Shown: positions 8,762-17,560, counted from the first letter of the stretch. The stretch: 64,000 nucleotides of DNA from Tardibacter sp963781025 (GCA_963781025.1 CAWADU010000003.1:992001-1056000); one strand, 5' to 3'. Numbers and translations: made by a program. Notes: a model not told the origin generated them from the sequence alone.

Positions 8762-10198
8762 ATGAGCTATTCGCCTTATCTATTGTCGGTGGCGCGCGCT
8801 CTTAAGCAGCAGGTGCATCCGGGCGTGGAGGATGCGCGGGCGCGCGACGTGCTTGAGGCCTGCATCCGCGCGATAGCGGGTATGGCCGTCTCGCTCGACG
8901 ATGCGCTGCCGGACGAGTTGAACGCGCTTCAACTTCCCGCCGATATTGGCGCGGAGAATATGCCCTTTCAGCTTTCCGAGCCCCCCGAAAATGTGGCGCT
9001 GACCCCCCGGACCGGACAGGCGATTGCCGCGGGAGCCGACTGGTTAAGCGGCGGAGGGTGGCTTCTCCCGGAAAGGCTTGACGACGCACGCCGCATGGTT
9101 GGCTGGGAACGGCATCTTATCGCCGATCGGGTCGAACGGATGCTGGAGATCGAAAGCCAGTCGGCCGACGATAGCGGCCTGAAGCAGCTATTGCTCGATC
9201 CAACTGCACTGGAGCATTATTTTGCCGCACGCTGCGGACCCCGGGCAAAAGCGCGGGTCACTGATTTCCGGCAGGCAATTGGCGGTCGTTCCCGGCAGAC
9301 GGCGGTCTTCACGCTTGAAGGTGAAACCGGCCTGCCCCGCAAGCTCGTCGTGCAGCGCGATCATCCGGCGCGCATCTCGCCCCACGGCATAGCCCAGGAA
9401 TATCCGCTCCTTGAACTGCTGTCGAAGACCGCGTTGAAGGTCGCCCGGCCCCTGATTCTCGAAACCCGCAGCGACATATTGGGCGCCCCGTTCATGGTGC
9501 TGGAACAGTGTCCCGGAAGCCTTGCCGGTCCCGATTATTTCATTCCCCCGCAAAGGCCTGCGCTGGCGATCGCACTGGCAAAGCAGCTTGCTATCCTGCA
9601 CGGCGTGGACGCAACGCCAATCGAAGAGCGGCTGACCCGCACCACCGAGCCGGGCCAGCCAGACGCATGGCTGCGCGACCTGGATCGGCTTGAAGCGACC
9701 TGGAACCAGTTCAAACACGGTCCATCGATGACGGTGTCGGCGGCGCTCGCGTGGATGCGCGCGCATGTGCACCTCATCGGCGATGAAACGGCGATCATTC
9801 ACAACGACGCCGTCTTCCACAATATTCTTATCGAAGGAGACGATATTGTCGCTCTGCTCGATTGGGAGCTGGCGCATCTGGGGCACCCGGCCGAAGATCT
9901 TGGCTATTGCCGGCCCTTTATTCAGGAAATGGGCGATTGGCAGCGCTTTACGGAAGCCTATGCGGATGCGGGCGGCAAGCGCTTTTCGCCGCAGGTGCTC
10001 GACTATTTCAGCCTGCGGGCCAGCATCTATCTGATGACCCTGATTCAATATGGTCGCGGCATGTTCAAGAGCGGCGCAACCTCCGACATCAACCTTGCCG
10101 AAGTTGCCACATCCTTCATGCCGAAGCTTCTTCGTCGTACGGCCAATATTCTGGATGCCGTGCTGGAAGCCGGGACAAACGGGTCTGACGGCCGATGA
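8762..10198 (+). CDS. APH-family kinase with N-terminal helical (LvaB/DUF6285-like) domain
   Basis: A 478-residue protein. Residues 1 to about 150 are mostly helical (PYLLSVARALKQQVHPGVE onward). From about residue 160 it is a phosphotransferase of the APH/ACAD10-11 kinase group: IGGRSRQTAVFTL (nucleotide loop), KLVVQRDHP (ATP Lys region), catalytic loop IIHNDAVFHN at about residue 345, and Mg-binding LLDWELAHLGHPAEDLGY at about 367. Family members related to LvaA phosphorylate hydroxyacyl-CoA intermediates rather than antibiotics. The helical front resembles the separate partner domain of such kinases, so this appears to be a fused version. It ends the flavoprotein unit. The cognate hydroxyacyl-CoA is unknown, and a true antibiotic kinase is improbable here. 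Confidence 0.82.
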   Translation: MSYSPYLLSVARALKQQVHPGVEDARARDVLEACIRAIAGMAVSLDDALPDELNALQLPADIGAENMPFQLSEPPENVALTPRTGQAIAAGADWLSGGGWLLPERLDDARRMVGWERHLIADRVERMLEIESQSADDSGLKQLLLDPTALEHYFAARCGPRAKARVTDFRQAIGGRSRQTAVFTLEGETGLPRKLVVQRDHPARISPHGIAQEYPLLELLSKTALKVARPLILETRSDILGAPFMVLEQCPGSLAGPDYFIPPQRPALAIALAKQLAILHGVDATPIEERLTRTTEPGQPDAWLRDLDRLEATWNQFKHGPSMTVSAALAWMRAHVHLIGDETAIIHNDAVFHNILIEGDDIVALLDWELAHLGHPAEDLGYCRPFIQEMGDWQRFTEAYADAGGKRFSPQVLDYFSLRASIYLMTLIQYGRGMFKSGATSDINLAEVATSFMPKLLRRTANILDAVLEAGTNGSDGR

Positions 10199-10213
10199 CC
10201 GCACCGAGAGCCG

Positions 10214-10420
10214 TTAGCCAGAAAACGACGCTAGAGCGGAACAAGGCGCTGGTGAGGCGACCTCATCATCGATCAGGTCGAAGAGAACCTCCGGATGCCC
10301 TTCCCGCATGGCGCGATACGCGTCGATTAGCGCCTCCCTGCTCGCCCGGGCAGTTGCATCGAAGCCATTCTTCTCGGGAATGCTCACGACCAGTCCGAAT
10401 TCGGTTCCACCTTCGTTCAT
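10214..10420 (-). pseudogene. Truncated SnoaL/NTF2-like remnant
   Basis: A minus-strand frame of 68 residues from ATG 10420. The segment SREALIDAYRAMREGHPEVL followed by FDLIDDEV looks like the first helices of an NTF2/SnoaL-like protein; the rest of the fold (about 80-100 residues) is missing and the frame ends in a short Ser/Ala tail at 10214. Intact NTF2-like proteins occur at 55.4-56.6 kb. It may be a 3'-truncated gene left by a rearrangement beside the kinase gene. Support is moderate because the piece is short. Confidence 0.4.
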
Positions 10421-10464
10421 GCCGAATGGCCTTTCAGATATGTACCTGACTGGATCGCACATCC

Positions 10465-10500
10465 TTGACCGCAGCGATGATGATATGCAAGTATACTATT
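10465..10500 (+). promoter_or_regulatory. AT-rich promoter region of the acyl-CoA ligase gene
   Basis: The stretch ATATGCAAGTATACTATTG (10483-10501) is the only AT-rich segment between the kinase and ligase genes. TATACT would serve as a -10 for the ligase, about 105 bases before its ATG. A similar string (ATATGCAAGTCTATT) precedes the gene at 27.5 kb. It matches the GTATGCTAGCATAC operator only loosely (9 of 14). Confidence 0.35.
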
Positions 10501-10605
10501 GTTCATAAAAAGCCTCCAGCGGGCGCCGCTTTCCCCAGGCGTTCATCAGAAGATACGAGGCGGCTTGGACTGGAAGCGGCTCGGCATCCGAGGATTGAGA
10601 AAATC

Positions 10606-12207
10606 ATGACGATCGTCTCCGGCCCCACGCTCCCGCCGCTGGAACAGATGACGTGGATCGGAGACTATGCGCGCATCGGCGCGGGTCGGCATCCGGACCG
10701 GACCGCCTTCATCGTGCCGGAACTGGGCATCTCTTTTTCCTATGGCGAACTCGACAGACGGGTGGGGCGGGCGGTCGCCTGGTTGCGCCTGCAGGGACTG
10801 AAGCCGGATGATCGCATCGCCTATTACGGTCGCAACAGTGACCAGTTCTATGTCGTCCTCATTGCTGCGATACGCTCGGGCATGGCGCTGGTGCCGCTGA
10901 ACTGGCGCTGCGTCACGCCGGAAATCGCGTTTTTTCTCAAGGACTCGGAGAGCTGCCTGCTCATCTGCGACGAGGAATTTCTAGGCACCGCACAGGCTGC
11001 CTGCCACGATCTTGATCGAAAACCGCGCATCGTCATCACCGAAGCATCGGCGGGCGGGGAAAGCCTGCGCGATATCCTGTCGGCCGATGGCGAGGTGATT
11101 GAAGAGGCGGTACCCTGGACGGATGACGCCGTCTGCCTTCACATGTATACCAGCGGAACAACAGGTCTGCCCAAGGGGGTGCTGAGTACGCACCGGGGCC
11201 TCTCGATTTCGCGCTATCAGGAATATTGCTTCGACGATTTTCCCGACTGGCAGGGAGGGTCGATCGTGTCGGCGATGCCGAACTTCCACATCGGCGGGAT
11301 GTCCTGGATTCTGATAGGCCTGCTCCGGCACAGCACCTGCGTCATGACCGGAGATGCGTCGGGACCGAACATAACCCGGCTTTTGATGGAGCATCGCGCC
11401 GAGCGCACCTTTGCCGTGCCCACCGTCATCCGCGCCATCGTCGACGAGGTCCGGTCATCGGGCGTAGCCATGCCCTGGCTCAATTCCATATTTTATGGGG
11501 CCGCGCCGATGAGCCCATCGCTGCTGGCGGATGCCATCGAAATTCTCGGCTGCTCCTTCGGCCAGTTCTTCGGCATGACCGAAATCACCGGCACCGCCAC
11601 CTTCCTCCGGCCCCGGGACCACGACCTTGCCCGGCCGCGCCTGCTGGGTTCGGTAGGCCGCCCCTATCCCGGCGTCGATGTGGAAATCCGCGATCGGGAG
11701 GGAAAGCCCGTCGCGCTCGGTGTCGCCGGTGAGATCTGGATTCGCACGCCAACCGTGATGCGCGAATATTGGCGTCGAAAAGAGGCGACGGCCGACGTAT
11801 TGAAGCAGGGCTGGTATCGCAGTGGCGACGGCGGATATCACGATGAGGACGGCTATCTATTCCTCACCGATCGCATCAAGGACGTCATCGTATCAGGTGG
11901 CGAGAATGTCTACCCAGGCGAGGTCGAGGAAGCTCTGAGGCGGTTTGCCGGTGTCTATGAAGTGGCTATCGTGGCGATCCCACACGAACGCTGGGGCGAA
12001 GCGGTGGCGGCGCTCGTCGAATGCCGGCCGGGCGCCAGCATCGATACGACGGCCCTCATCGAATTCGCACGGACACAGGTCGCACCCTATAAATGCCCGA
12101 AACGCATCGAGGTCGTCACGGCCCTGCCACGAACCGCCTCGGGCAAGATCCAGCGCGCCACCGCCCGCAAGCTGATGCTCGAAATCATCTCGGCGGACCG
12201 GGAATAA
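10606..12207 (+). CDS. AMP-forming acyl-CoA synthetase (fatty-acid/carboxylate-CoA ligase)
   Basis: A 533-residue ANL-superfamily enzyme that activates a carboxylic acid to its CoA thioester via an acyl-adenylate. The P-loop MYTSGTTGLPKGVLSTH lies at about residue 180. The middle motif is FGQFFGMTEITGTAT. The hinge region is WYRSGDGGYHDEDGYLFLTD followed by IKDVIVSGGENVYPGEVE. The C-terminal catalytic Lys is in ASGKIQRATAR (about 510). The ATG at 10606 is chosen because it begins the conserved region; the longer in-frame extension covers the promoter. It is the only acyl-CoA ligase in the window and so the best candidate for the entry step into the CoA part of the pathway. It converges with the Old Yellow Enzyme gene after 13 bases. 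Confidence 0.9.
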   Translation: MTIVSGPTLPPLEQMTWIGDYARIGAGRHPDRTAFIVPELGISFSYGELDRRVGRAVAWLRLQGLKPDDRIAYYGRNSDQFYVVLIAAIRSGMALVPLNWRCVTPEIAFFLKDSESCLLICDEEFLGTAQAACHDLDRKPRIVITEASAGGESLRDILSADGEVIEEAVPWTDDAVCLHMYTSGTTGLPKGVLSTHRGLSISRYQEYCFDDFPDWQGGSIVSAMPNFHIGGMSWILIGLLRHSTCVMTGDASGPNITRLLMEHRAERTFAVPTVIRAIVDEVRSSGVAMPWLNSIFYGAAPMSPSLLADAIEILGCSFGQFFGMTEITGTATFLRPRDHDLARPRLLGSVGRPYPGVDVEIRDREGKPVALGVAGEIWIRTPTVMREYWRRKEATADVLKQGWYRSGDGGYHDEDGYLFLTDRIKDVIVSGGENVYPGEVEEALRRFAGVYEVAIVAIPHERWGEAVAALVECRPGASIDTTALIEFARTQVAPYKCPKRIEVVTALPRTASGKIQRATARKLMLEIISADRE

Positions 12208-12220
12208 ACTCCGCTTCCCG

Positions 12221-13366
12221 CTAGCTGAGGCTGGCCAGCGCCGAAATGTCATAGGGGCGCAGTTCATCGAATGCGTTGCGACGAACCTTGTCGACCCAGG
12301 CGGGGTCGGCGAGCAGTGCGCGCCCCACGGCGACGAGGTCGACTTCGCCGCGCTGGAGCATGCCGACCGCCGCGTCGAGCCGACTGGGCGCGGCCTCCTG
12401 GCCCGAGAACATCGTCTCGAGCATTTCCAGTTCGAGCCCGACCGATCCGACAGTGATTGCCGGCTTGCCGGTCAGGCGACGTGCCCAGCCCGCGAGGTTC
12501 AGGTTGGATTCGGGAAACTCAGGCTGCCAGAAGCGCCGCTGCGACGCATGGAAAATGTCCACTCCCGCGTCTGCCAACGGCTCCAGCAACTGCGCAAGCT
12601 CAGCCGGGCTTTCGGCCAGCCGGGCATTGAAATCCTGCAATTTCCACTGCGAAAAGCGAAGCACGATCGGAAAATCGGGCCCTGTTGCCCGTCGGCAGGC
12701 CCGTATCATTTCGACACCAAACCGCGCGCGCTGGCCAAGGGTGGCCCCGCCCCAATGGTCATCGCGGCGATTGGTTTCGTGCCAGAAAAACTGGTCGATC
12801 ATATAACCGTGCGCGCCGTGGATCTCGACGCCATCGAAACCAAGCGCGCGCGCATTGCCGGCGCCCTCGGCATAGGCATTGATCACGGCCCATATCTCGT
12901 CCTCCGTCATGCCCTCGCCGACTTTTTCGCCCGCGACGACATAACCTGACGGACTGACCATCCGGCTGAAATCCTGCACGGGCGCTTCGTAAAGGTTTTC
13001 GATCTCGGCTTTGCGCGTCAGGCCGACATGCCAGAGCTGAGGCATGATCTTGCCGCCTGCGGCATGAACCTCCTCGACCACATGCCGCCAGCCGGCCAGG
13101 GCATCGCTCCCGTAAAAGCGCGGCGCAGCATCATCGTTCGATGCGCCGTGATGGGGAATCCACGTGCCTTCGGTGACGATCAGGCCCACGCCGCCTTCGG
13201 CCCTGCGACGATAATAAGCAGCGACATCAGGCCCCGGCACGCCGCCCGGCGAAAAGCATCGCGTCATCGGAGCCATGACGACCCGGTTGGGCAATTCAAG
13301 CGCGCCGTGACGAAACGGACGAAACAGCGGCGACATATCGGTGCCTGCCAGTGATGATGTCGTCAT
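12221..13366 (-). CDS. NADH:flavin oxidoreductase, Old Yellow Enzyme family
   Basis: A 381-residue FMN-dependent TIM-barrel enzyme, single-domain: it lacks the C-terminal iron-sulfur/FAD part of the 2,4-dienoyl-CoA reductase type. Recognisable motifs are the N-terminal LPNRVVMAPMTR, PQLWHVG, and GVEIHGAHGYMIDQFFWHET around residue 170-185, where the substrate-binding His lies, followed by RRDDHWGG. The start at 13366 follows AGGAG closely. The family reduces activated C=C bonds of enones with NAD(P)H. In this district it would fit saturation of an alpha,beta-unsaturated ketone or acyl intermediate. It is followed on the same strand upstream by a frameshifted MDR reductase, another enone-reductase family. 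Confidence 0.9.
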   Translation of the reverse strand: MTTSSLAGTDMSPLFRPFRHGALELPNRVVMAPMTRCFSPGGVPGPDVAAYYRRRAEGGVGLIVTEGTWIPHHGASNDDAAPRFYGSDALAGWRHVVEEVHAAGGKIMPQLWHVGLTRKAEIENLYEAPVQDFSRMVSPSGYVVAGEKVGEGMTEDEIWAVINAYAEGAGNARALGFDGVEIHGAHGYMIDQFFWHETNRRDDHWGGATLGQRARFGVEMIRACRRATGPDFPIVLRFSQWKLQDFNARLAESPAELAQLLEPLADAGVDIFHASQRRFWQPEFPESNLNLAGWARRLTGKPAITVGSVGLELEMLETMFSGQEAAPSRLDAAVGMLQRGEVDLVAVGRALLADPAWVDKVRRNAFDELRPYDISALASLS

Positions 13367-13454
13367 GTCGTTCTCCTGGACTCTGGAAACGCCCTGTCGG
13401 CGGCGTCGATCCGATGCGTCACGCAATCAGCGCATGGAGGCGGCGCCAGCGCGC

Positions 13455-14484
13455 TCAATCCTCGCCGATGTAGATCAGCTTTTTCCCCGTATTGGCGCCG
13501 GAAAACAGTATTTCGAGCGATGCCGCGACACGGTCCAGTCCGTTTTCGATATCTTCGTCGTACGCAAGGCCGCCGCTCAGCATCAATTCGGTCAGCGCAT
13601 CGATTGCCGTGCCGAAGCGCGCGACATGATCGAAGATGTAAAAGCCCGACCAGGTCAGCACGCGCGTCAGTATTTCACGCTCGTTGCGCAGCCCGGTCGG
13701 AGATGAATTCCAGCTTGGCGTCGCTGCCGTCCCGCACTGGATGATGCGGCCATATCTGGCCATGGCGCGGATGGCGGTGTCGAGGATGGGACCACCGGTA
13801 TTATCGAAGTAGATGTCGAAATCCTTCGGGCCGTGCGTCCGCCAGCGTATGGGCAAGATCCACCGTCTTGTAATTGAAGGCCAGATCATAGCCGTAACGG
13901 GTGATGCAGCGCTCCACCTTGTCGTCGCTGCCGGTAAGCCCGACGGCAAAGGCCCCGGCCCGCCGCGCGATCTGCCCGACGACGCTGCCGACCGCGCCCG
14001 CTGCCGTCGACACGAGGATTGCATCCCCGGCCGTGGGCGGGGCGAGATCGTGAAGCGAGAGCCAGGCCGTTACGCCCGGCATCCCAAGCACTCCGGCATA
14101 AGCCGAGGCCGGGGCGCGCGGCGCGGGAATATGTGACAGCAGATCAGCACGGGTGGCGACTACATAGTCCTGCCAGCCGAAGAAGCCGTAAACCAGTTCA
14201 CCCGCCTTCGCCCCCGGATCGCGGCTTTCGGCCACGACGCCGACCGCAAGCGCGCGCATCGGCGCTCCGATCGGCGTCAAGGACGGGTTGGCCGCCCAAC
14301 CGCGCTGCACGGGATCGGCGGAAAGGTAGAGGTTGCGGACCAGGAACTGCCCGTCGTCGGGCGCACCGACAGCATCTTCGCGCAAGACAAAGTCCGTCAT
14401 GAGCGGGCTGCCGCTTGGCCGGGAAGCCAGGATCACCTGACGATTAACGGATGGCATATTGTAGGATGGCATGACGGTGGACAC
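13455..14484 (-). pseudogene. NADP-dependent MDR oxidoreductase (PTGR/CurA-like), frameshifted
   Basis: Two overlapping minus-strand frames together make one medium-chain dehydrogenase/reductase of the zinc-free, enone-reductase type. The first (14484 to 13801, GTG start after GGAAGAG) carries the N-terminal domain and the NADP loop DAILVSTAAGAVGSVVGQ, then stops after LADARPEGFRHLLR. The second continues with the expected DFDIYFDNTGGPILD and runs to the normal C-terminus ANTGKKLIYIGED. A single-base insertion within about 13820-13834, in the run read as CCCGAAGGA on the coding strand, would explain the shift. Either the gene is inactive or the base is a sequencing error. The family reduces alpha,beta-double bonds of enones with NADPH. 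Confidence 0.85.
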
Positions 14485-14543
14485 GACCAGTGCTCTTCCT
14501 TTCCTGCCGCGACCAACGCCGCGCTATAGTTGGCCAGCCGCGA

Positions 14544-15344
14544 TCAGCGGGGCCAATAGACCTGATCCATCGTCTCTCCCGCATCGAAACGCGCCTGTAT
14601 CTGTTCCATGCGTCTCACGCTGTCGGGATCGGCAAACAGCGTCTGGCTGATCGTCTGATCATTATCGATGCCCTGGGATTGGTTGAGATCCTCATCTTCC
14701 CACAGCATGCGCTTCATGCTGCCGACCGCCTGGGGTGGCAGCGAAGCTATATGCCGGGCAAGCGCCAAGGCTTCCGCCAGCGCCTCACCCTTTGCGACCA
14801 GCCGATTGAGACCGCCCAGTTCATATATCCGCTTTGCCGTCAGCGGCAGACCCGTCAGCACGACCTCCGCCGCGACCGTACGGCCGATCAGCCGCATAAG
14901 CCGCGAGGTTCCGCCAATGCCGGTTCCCACGCCGATGATCACCTCTGGCTGGCTGAAGCGCACCTGCTCTTCCGCTACACGCAGATCGCATGCCCATCCA
15001 AGCTCGCAGCCACCGCCCGATGTATCGCCGCTGATCGCCGCGATCGTAACCGCTGTGCCGCTGTTCAGCGCCCGAAGCGACCGGAACCAGCCCGCCGGGT
15101 CCCCTGTGGCGGCATTGCCCTGGACAAGCTGGCGGATATCCTCCAGATAGGCGTGTTCAAGCCAATGCCCTTCGACGGCAGAGGCCAGCACGATCACGCG
15201 TGCACCCTCCCCCATTGCCTCGTCGAGAGTATCGGCAAGATGCGAGACGGTGGCGCAGGTCGTGTTGTGATTCGATGCCCCGCCGGATCCCACCGTGACC
15301 AGCGCGACGCCTTCGGCGGGCCATTCAAGGATTACGTTGGACAT
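14544..15344 (-). CDS. Enoyl-CoA hydratase/isomerase family protein (crotonase fold)
   Basis: A 266-residue crotonase-fold protein with start ATG 15344 directly behind GGGAGGAAG. Both glutamates typical of active hydratases are present: GGGCELGWACD at about residue 115 and RFSQPEVIIGVGTG at about 135-148. The N-terminal part is unusual (GSGGASNHNTTCATVSHL rather than the usual RPxxxNA pattern), so a substrate different from short-chain enoyl-CoA is likely. It probably hydrates or isomerises an enoyl-CoA of the pathway. It has its own promoter with the district palindrome 17 bases upstream, mirrored by that of the divergent VOC gene. Confidence 0.88.
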   Translation of the reverse strand: MSNVILEWPAEGVALVTVGSGGASNHNTTCATVSHLADTLDEAMGEGARVIVLASAVEGHWLEHAYLEDIRQLVQGNAATGDPAGWFRSLRALNSGTAVTIAAISGDTSGGGCELGWACDLRVAEEQVRFSQPEVIIGVGTGIGGTSRLMRLIGRTVAAEVVLTGLPLTAKRIYELGGLNRLVAKGEALAEALALARHIASLPPQAVGSMKRMLWEDEDLNQSQGIDNDQTISQTLFADPDSVRRMEQIQARFDAGETMDQVYWPR

Positions 15345-15360
15345 GCTTCCTCCCGGATAA

Positions 15361-15376
15361 TGTTCGCTAGCATAGC
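15361..15376 (-). promoter_or_regulatory. Operator-like palindrome, ECH gene side
   Basis: Read toward the ECH gene this is GCTATGCTAGCGAACA, with core GCTAGC at 15366-15371, 22 bases before the ATG. It belongs to the recurring GTATGCTAGCATAC motif and shares GCTAGCGAAC exactly with the site in front of the divergent VOC gene. Confidence 0.55.
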
Positions 15377-15505
15377 ATGTTCCTTTACGCTTGCAGCCCG
15401 CGCAAACGGCCATATGGCGCCCAACAGCAGCATGCCCGCGATCATCGACCAACCGCATCTTTTTCGACAGCCAAGCTGTACAGCACGAACGAGAAGGGTC
15501 AATAT

Positions 15506-15521
15506 CATCTGCTAGCGAACT
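15506..15521 (+). promoter_or_regulatory. Operator-like palindrome, VOC gene side
   Basis: CATCTGCTAGCGAACT, core GCTAGC at 15511-15516, 20 bases before the VOC-protein ATG. The string GCTAGCGAAC and the distance to the start codon mirror the site at 15361-15376, so the two divergent genes seem to carry matched operators. Confidence 0.5.
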
Positions 15522-15535
15522 AGAGGAGCGCAGAA

Positions 15536-16072
15536 ATGGAGAAGGTATTCGGAAAACCCGTGCGCCAGATCGCCTATTTCGTGCCCGACGTCATTGCCGC
15601 CGCGCGCTCGCACGCCCGCCTGTTCGGTTCGGGTCCTTATTATGTTGCAGAGCATATTCCGTTGACGACGTGCACCTACCGCGGCCAGCCGGCCGAACTC
15701 GACCACAGTTCGGCCTATGGTCAGTGGGGCGAAGTCATGATCGAATTCGTCCAGCAGAACAATCCGGGCCCCTCGGTCTTCCGCGATCTTTATCGGGACG
15801 GCCAGATGGGCATGCATCATGTCGCGCTCATCGTTGATGACATGCACGGCGTCATGCGGGAATTCGAAGATGCCGGACATGCCGTCGCTCTATATGCCGA
15901 GGTTGGACCAGGCGTGGCCTTTGCCATGATCGACTGCCTCTCCACCCTCGGCCATTTCATCGAATTGTACGAGCCGACGCCTCCGTTGCTTGGCGTCTAT
16001 GACATGGTCCGATCCGCGGCGCAGGATTTCGATGGCCGCGATCTCATCCGGCACTTCACCATCGGGCCCTGA
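15536..16072 (+). CDS. VOC-family (glyoxalase/extradiol dioxygenase fold) protein
   Basis: A 178-residue protein starting after GAGGAG. The opening PVRQIAYFVPDVIAAARSHA and the second module GMHHVALIVDDMHGVMREFE followed by LGHFIELYEP show two paired beta-alpha-beta-beta-beta units of the vicinal-oxygen-chelate fold. Metal ligands could be His in MHHVAL and Glu in FIELYE; the first module has Glu in VMIEFVQ. Relatives act as epimerases (methylmalonyl-CoA-like), lyases or ring-cleavage dioxygenases, or as binding proteins. Here it may epimerise or isomerise a CoA or keto intermediate; which one cannot be told. It is transcribed divergently from the ECH gene. Confidence 0.82.
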   Translation: MEKVFGKPVRQIAYFVPDVIAAARSHARLFGSGPYYVAEHIPLTTCTYRGQPAELDHSSAYGQWGEVMIEFVQQNNPGPSVFRDLYRDGQMGMHHVALIVDDMHGVMREFEDAGHAVALYAEVGPGVAFAMIDCLSTLGHFIELYEPTPPLLGVYDMVRSAAQDFDGRDLIRHFTIGP

Positions 16073-16338
16073 CCGCCACGGCTAGGCCCGGAGATGGGCC
16101 GTAGCCTTGGTGGCGATCTCGCCCAGTTCGCGCAGGCTCGAGTTGATCCTGAGCGTCAGCCCCGCCGTCGATCTGCAGATTCTCTACCGGTCATGAAGCA
16201 CTCGTCGCAGGCAAGCCACGCCCGCGCCCCTTTCCACGAATTTCCTCGACCCTTTCCCACGTCGTTATGGACTGCTACCATATGGTTTATATATGAACTA
16301 GTGGCGTTAACGCCCCCGATCAGGAGGATACCAGGACC
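16073..16338. other. Intergenic region with hairpin and AT-rich promoter segment
   Basis: No full gene is present. An imperfect hairpin (GCTAGGCCC at 16081-16089 with GGGCC-G-TAGC ending at 16105) may terminate the VOC transcript. An AT-rich stretch around 16275-16300 (CTACCATATGGTTTATATATG, includes the self-complementary ACCATATGGT) probably holds the promoter for the leader ORF and the epoxide hydrolase. On the minus strand a short stretch reading LTLRINSSLRELGEIATKA (about 16104-16160) could be the tail of a lost gene, but it is too short to identify. Confidence 0.4.
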
Positions 16339-16392
16339 ATGGGAGCGACTGTCGCGGCAGGGTCCAGATTGCCCGGTTCGGCGCGAAACTGA
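16339..16392 (+). CDS. 17-residue leader ORF coupled to the epoxide hydrolase start
   Basis: ATG at 16339 follows AGGAGG (16322-16327). The frame MGATVAAGSRLPGSARN stops with TGA at 16390-16392, sharing its last base with the epoxide-hydrolase ATG (TGATG). The hydrolase itself has no good ribosome site of its own, so ribosomes finishing the leader probably reinitiate. The peptide has no run of a single amino acid that would suggest attenuation. It is an inference from spacing and overlap, not a recognised family. Confidence 0.5.
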   Translation: MGATVAAGSRLPGSARN

Positions 16393-17528
16393 TGGCTGCG
16401 GACATCACGCCCTTCCTGCTGTCTGTTCCCCAGGAAGATCTTGACGACCTCCAGCGCCGGCTCGCCCGCGCGCGCTGGCCAGAACCGGAGACCGTCCCCG
16501 GCTGGACGCAGGGCGTGCCGATCGCGCGGCTGCGTGCGCTGGTCGACTATTGGCGGAGGGGCTATGACTGGCGCCGCTGCGAGGCGATGCTGAACGGCTT
16601 TGGCCAGCATCGCACCGAAATCGAGGGGCTCGGCATCCACTTCCTTCACATCCGATCACCCGAGCGCAATGCCCTGCCGCTGCTCCTGACCCACGGATGG
16701 CCGGGTTCGGTGCTCGAATTCCACAAGGTGGTCGGCCCTCTCGCCAACCCTGTGGCGCATGGCGGCGTTGCGTCGGATGCATTCCATATCGTCGCGCCGT
16801 CGCTTCCCGGCTATGGCTTTTCGGGCAAGCCGGACGAAGCCGGCTGGGGGGTCGAGCGGATTGCGCGCGCCTGGGCGGCGCTGATGACTCGGCTGGGCTA
16901 TGACCGCTATGTCGCACAGGGCGGCGACTGGGGTTCGGCCGTCACCATCGCGCTTGGCGTACAGGCACCGCCGGAGCTGGCGGGAATCCACCTCAACATG
17001 CTCACCGTCATGCCGGACGATCCTGGCGATGCGCTCGACGAGGAGGAGCGCGCGGCCGTCGAAGCATGGCGGCATTTCGCCAATGTCGAGTCGGGTTACG
17101 CCCGCCTTCAGGCGACTCGCCCGCAGACCATAGGCTATGCCCTGGCCGACTCGCCCGTCGGACAAGCCGCGTGGGTCTATGAGAAGCTGCAGCGCTGGAG
17201 CGACTGCGGCGATGACCCCGAGACGATCTTCACCCGCGATGAAATCCTCGACAACATCATGGTGTACTGGCTGACCAATTCCGGCGCTTCATCGGCGCGG
17301 CTCTATTGGGAAAGCATGGGCAGCTTCCGGCCGATGAACCTTGCGCTGCCGGTCGGCTATAGCGCGTTTCCGAAAGAAATCATCAAGCCGCCTCGCAAAT
17401 GGGCCGAACGGGTGTTCAGCAATATCATCCATTGGAACCGGCTCGATCGCGGCGGCCATTTCGCGGCATGGGAACAGCCCGATCTGTTCGTCGCCGAATT
17501 GCGCGACTGCTTCCGGCAATTACGATGA
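16392..17528 (+). CDS. Epoxide hydrolase (EHN domain plus alpha/beta-hydrolase)
   Basis: A 378-residue microsomal-type epoxide hydrolase. The N-terminal EHN domain is seen in ITPFLLSVPQEDLDDLQRRL followed by ARARWPEPE. In the alpha/beta-hydrolase core, LLTHGWPGSVLEF gives the oxyanion HGWP motif, and AQGGDWGSAVTIALG holds the nucleophilic Asp at about residue 177. The catalytic His is in RGGHFAAWEQPDLF at about 355. It opens epoxides to vicinal diols with water through an ester intermediate. In this district an epoxide could arise from either P450. The start codon overlaps the stop of the 17-residue leader by one base; the next gene on the same strand is an aldo/keto reductase 111 bases on. 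Confidence 0.93.
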   Translation: MAADITPFLLSVPQEDLDDLQRRLARARWPEPETVPGWTQGVPIARLRALVDYWRRGYDWRRCEAMLNGFGQHRTEIEGLGIHFLHIRSPERNALPLLLTHGWPGSVLEFHKVVGPLANPVAHGGVASDAFHIVAPSLPGYGFSGKPDEAGWGVERIARAWAALMTRLGYDRYVAQGGDWGSAVTIALGVQAPPELAGIHLNMLTVMPDDPGDALDEEERAAVEAWRHFANVESGYARLQATRPQTIGYALADSPVGQAAWVYEKLQRWSDCGDDPETIFTRDEILDNIMVYWLTNSGASSARLYWESMGSFRPMNLALPVGYSAFPKEIIKPPRKWAERVFSNIIHWNRLDRGGHFAAWEQPDLFVAELRDCFRQLR

Positions 17529-17560
17529 CCGCACCGCCTTGCTCGCCCATCCGGGTAATA

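Noticed and set aside
8762..10198. Antibiotic-resistance reading of the APH-like genes
   Set aside because: Context is catabolic, the proteins carry extra helical domains, and the motifs fit the hydroxyacyl-CoA kinase group rather than aminoglycoside kinases.
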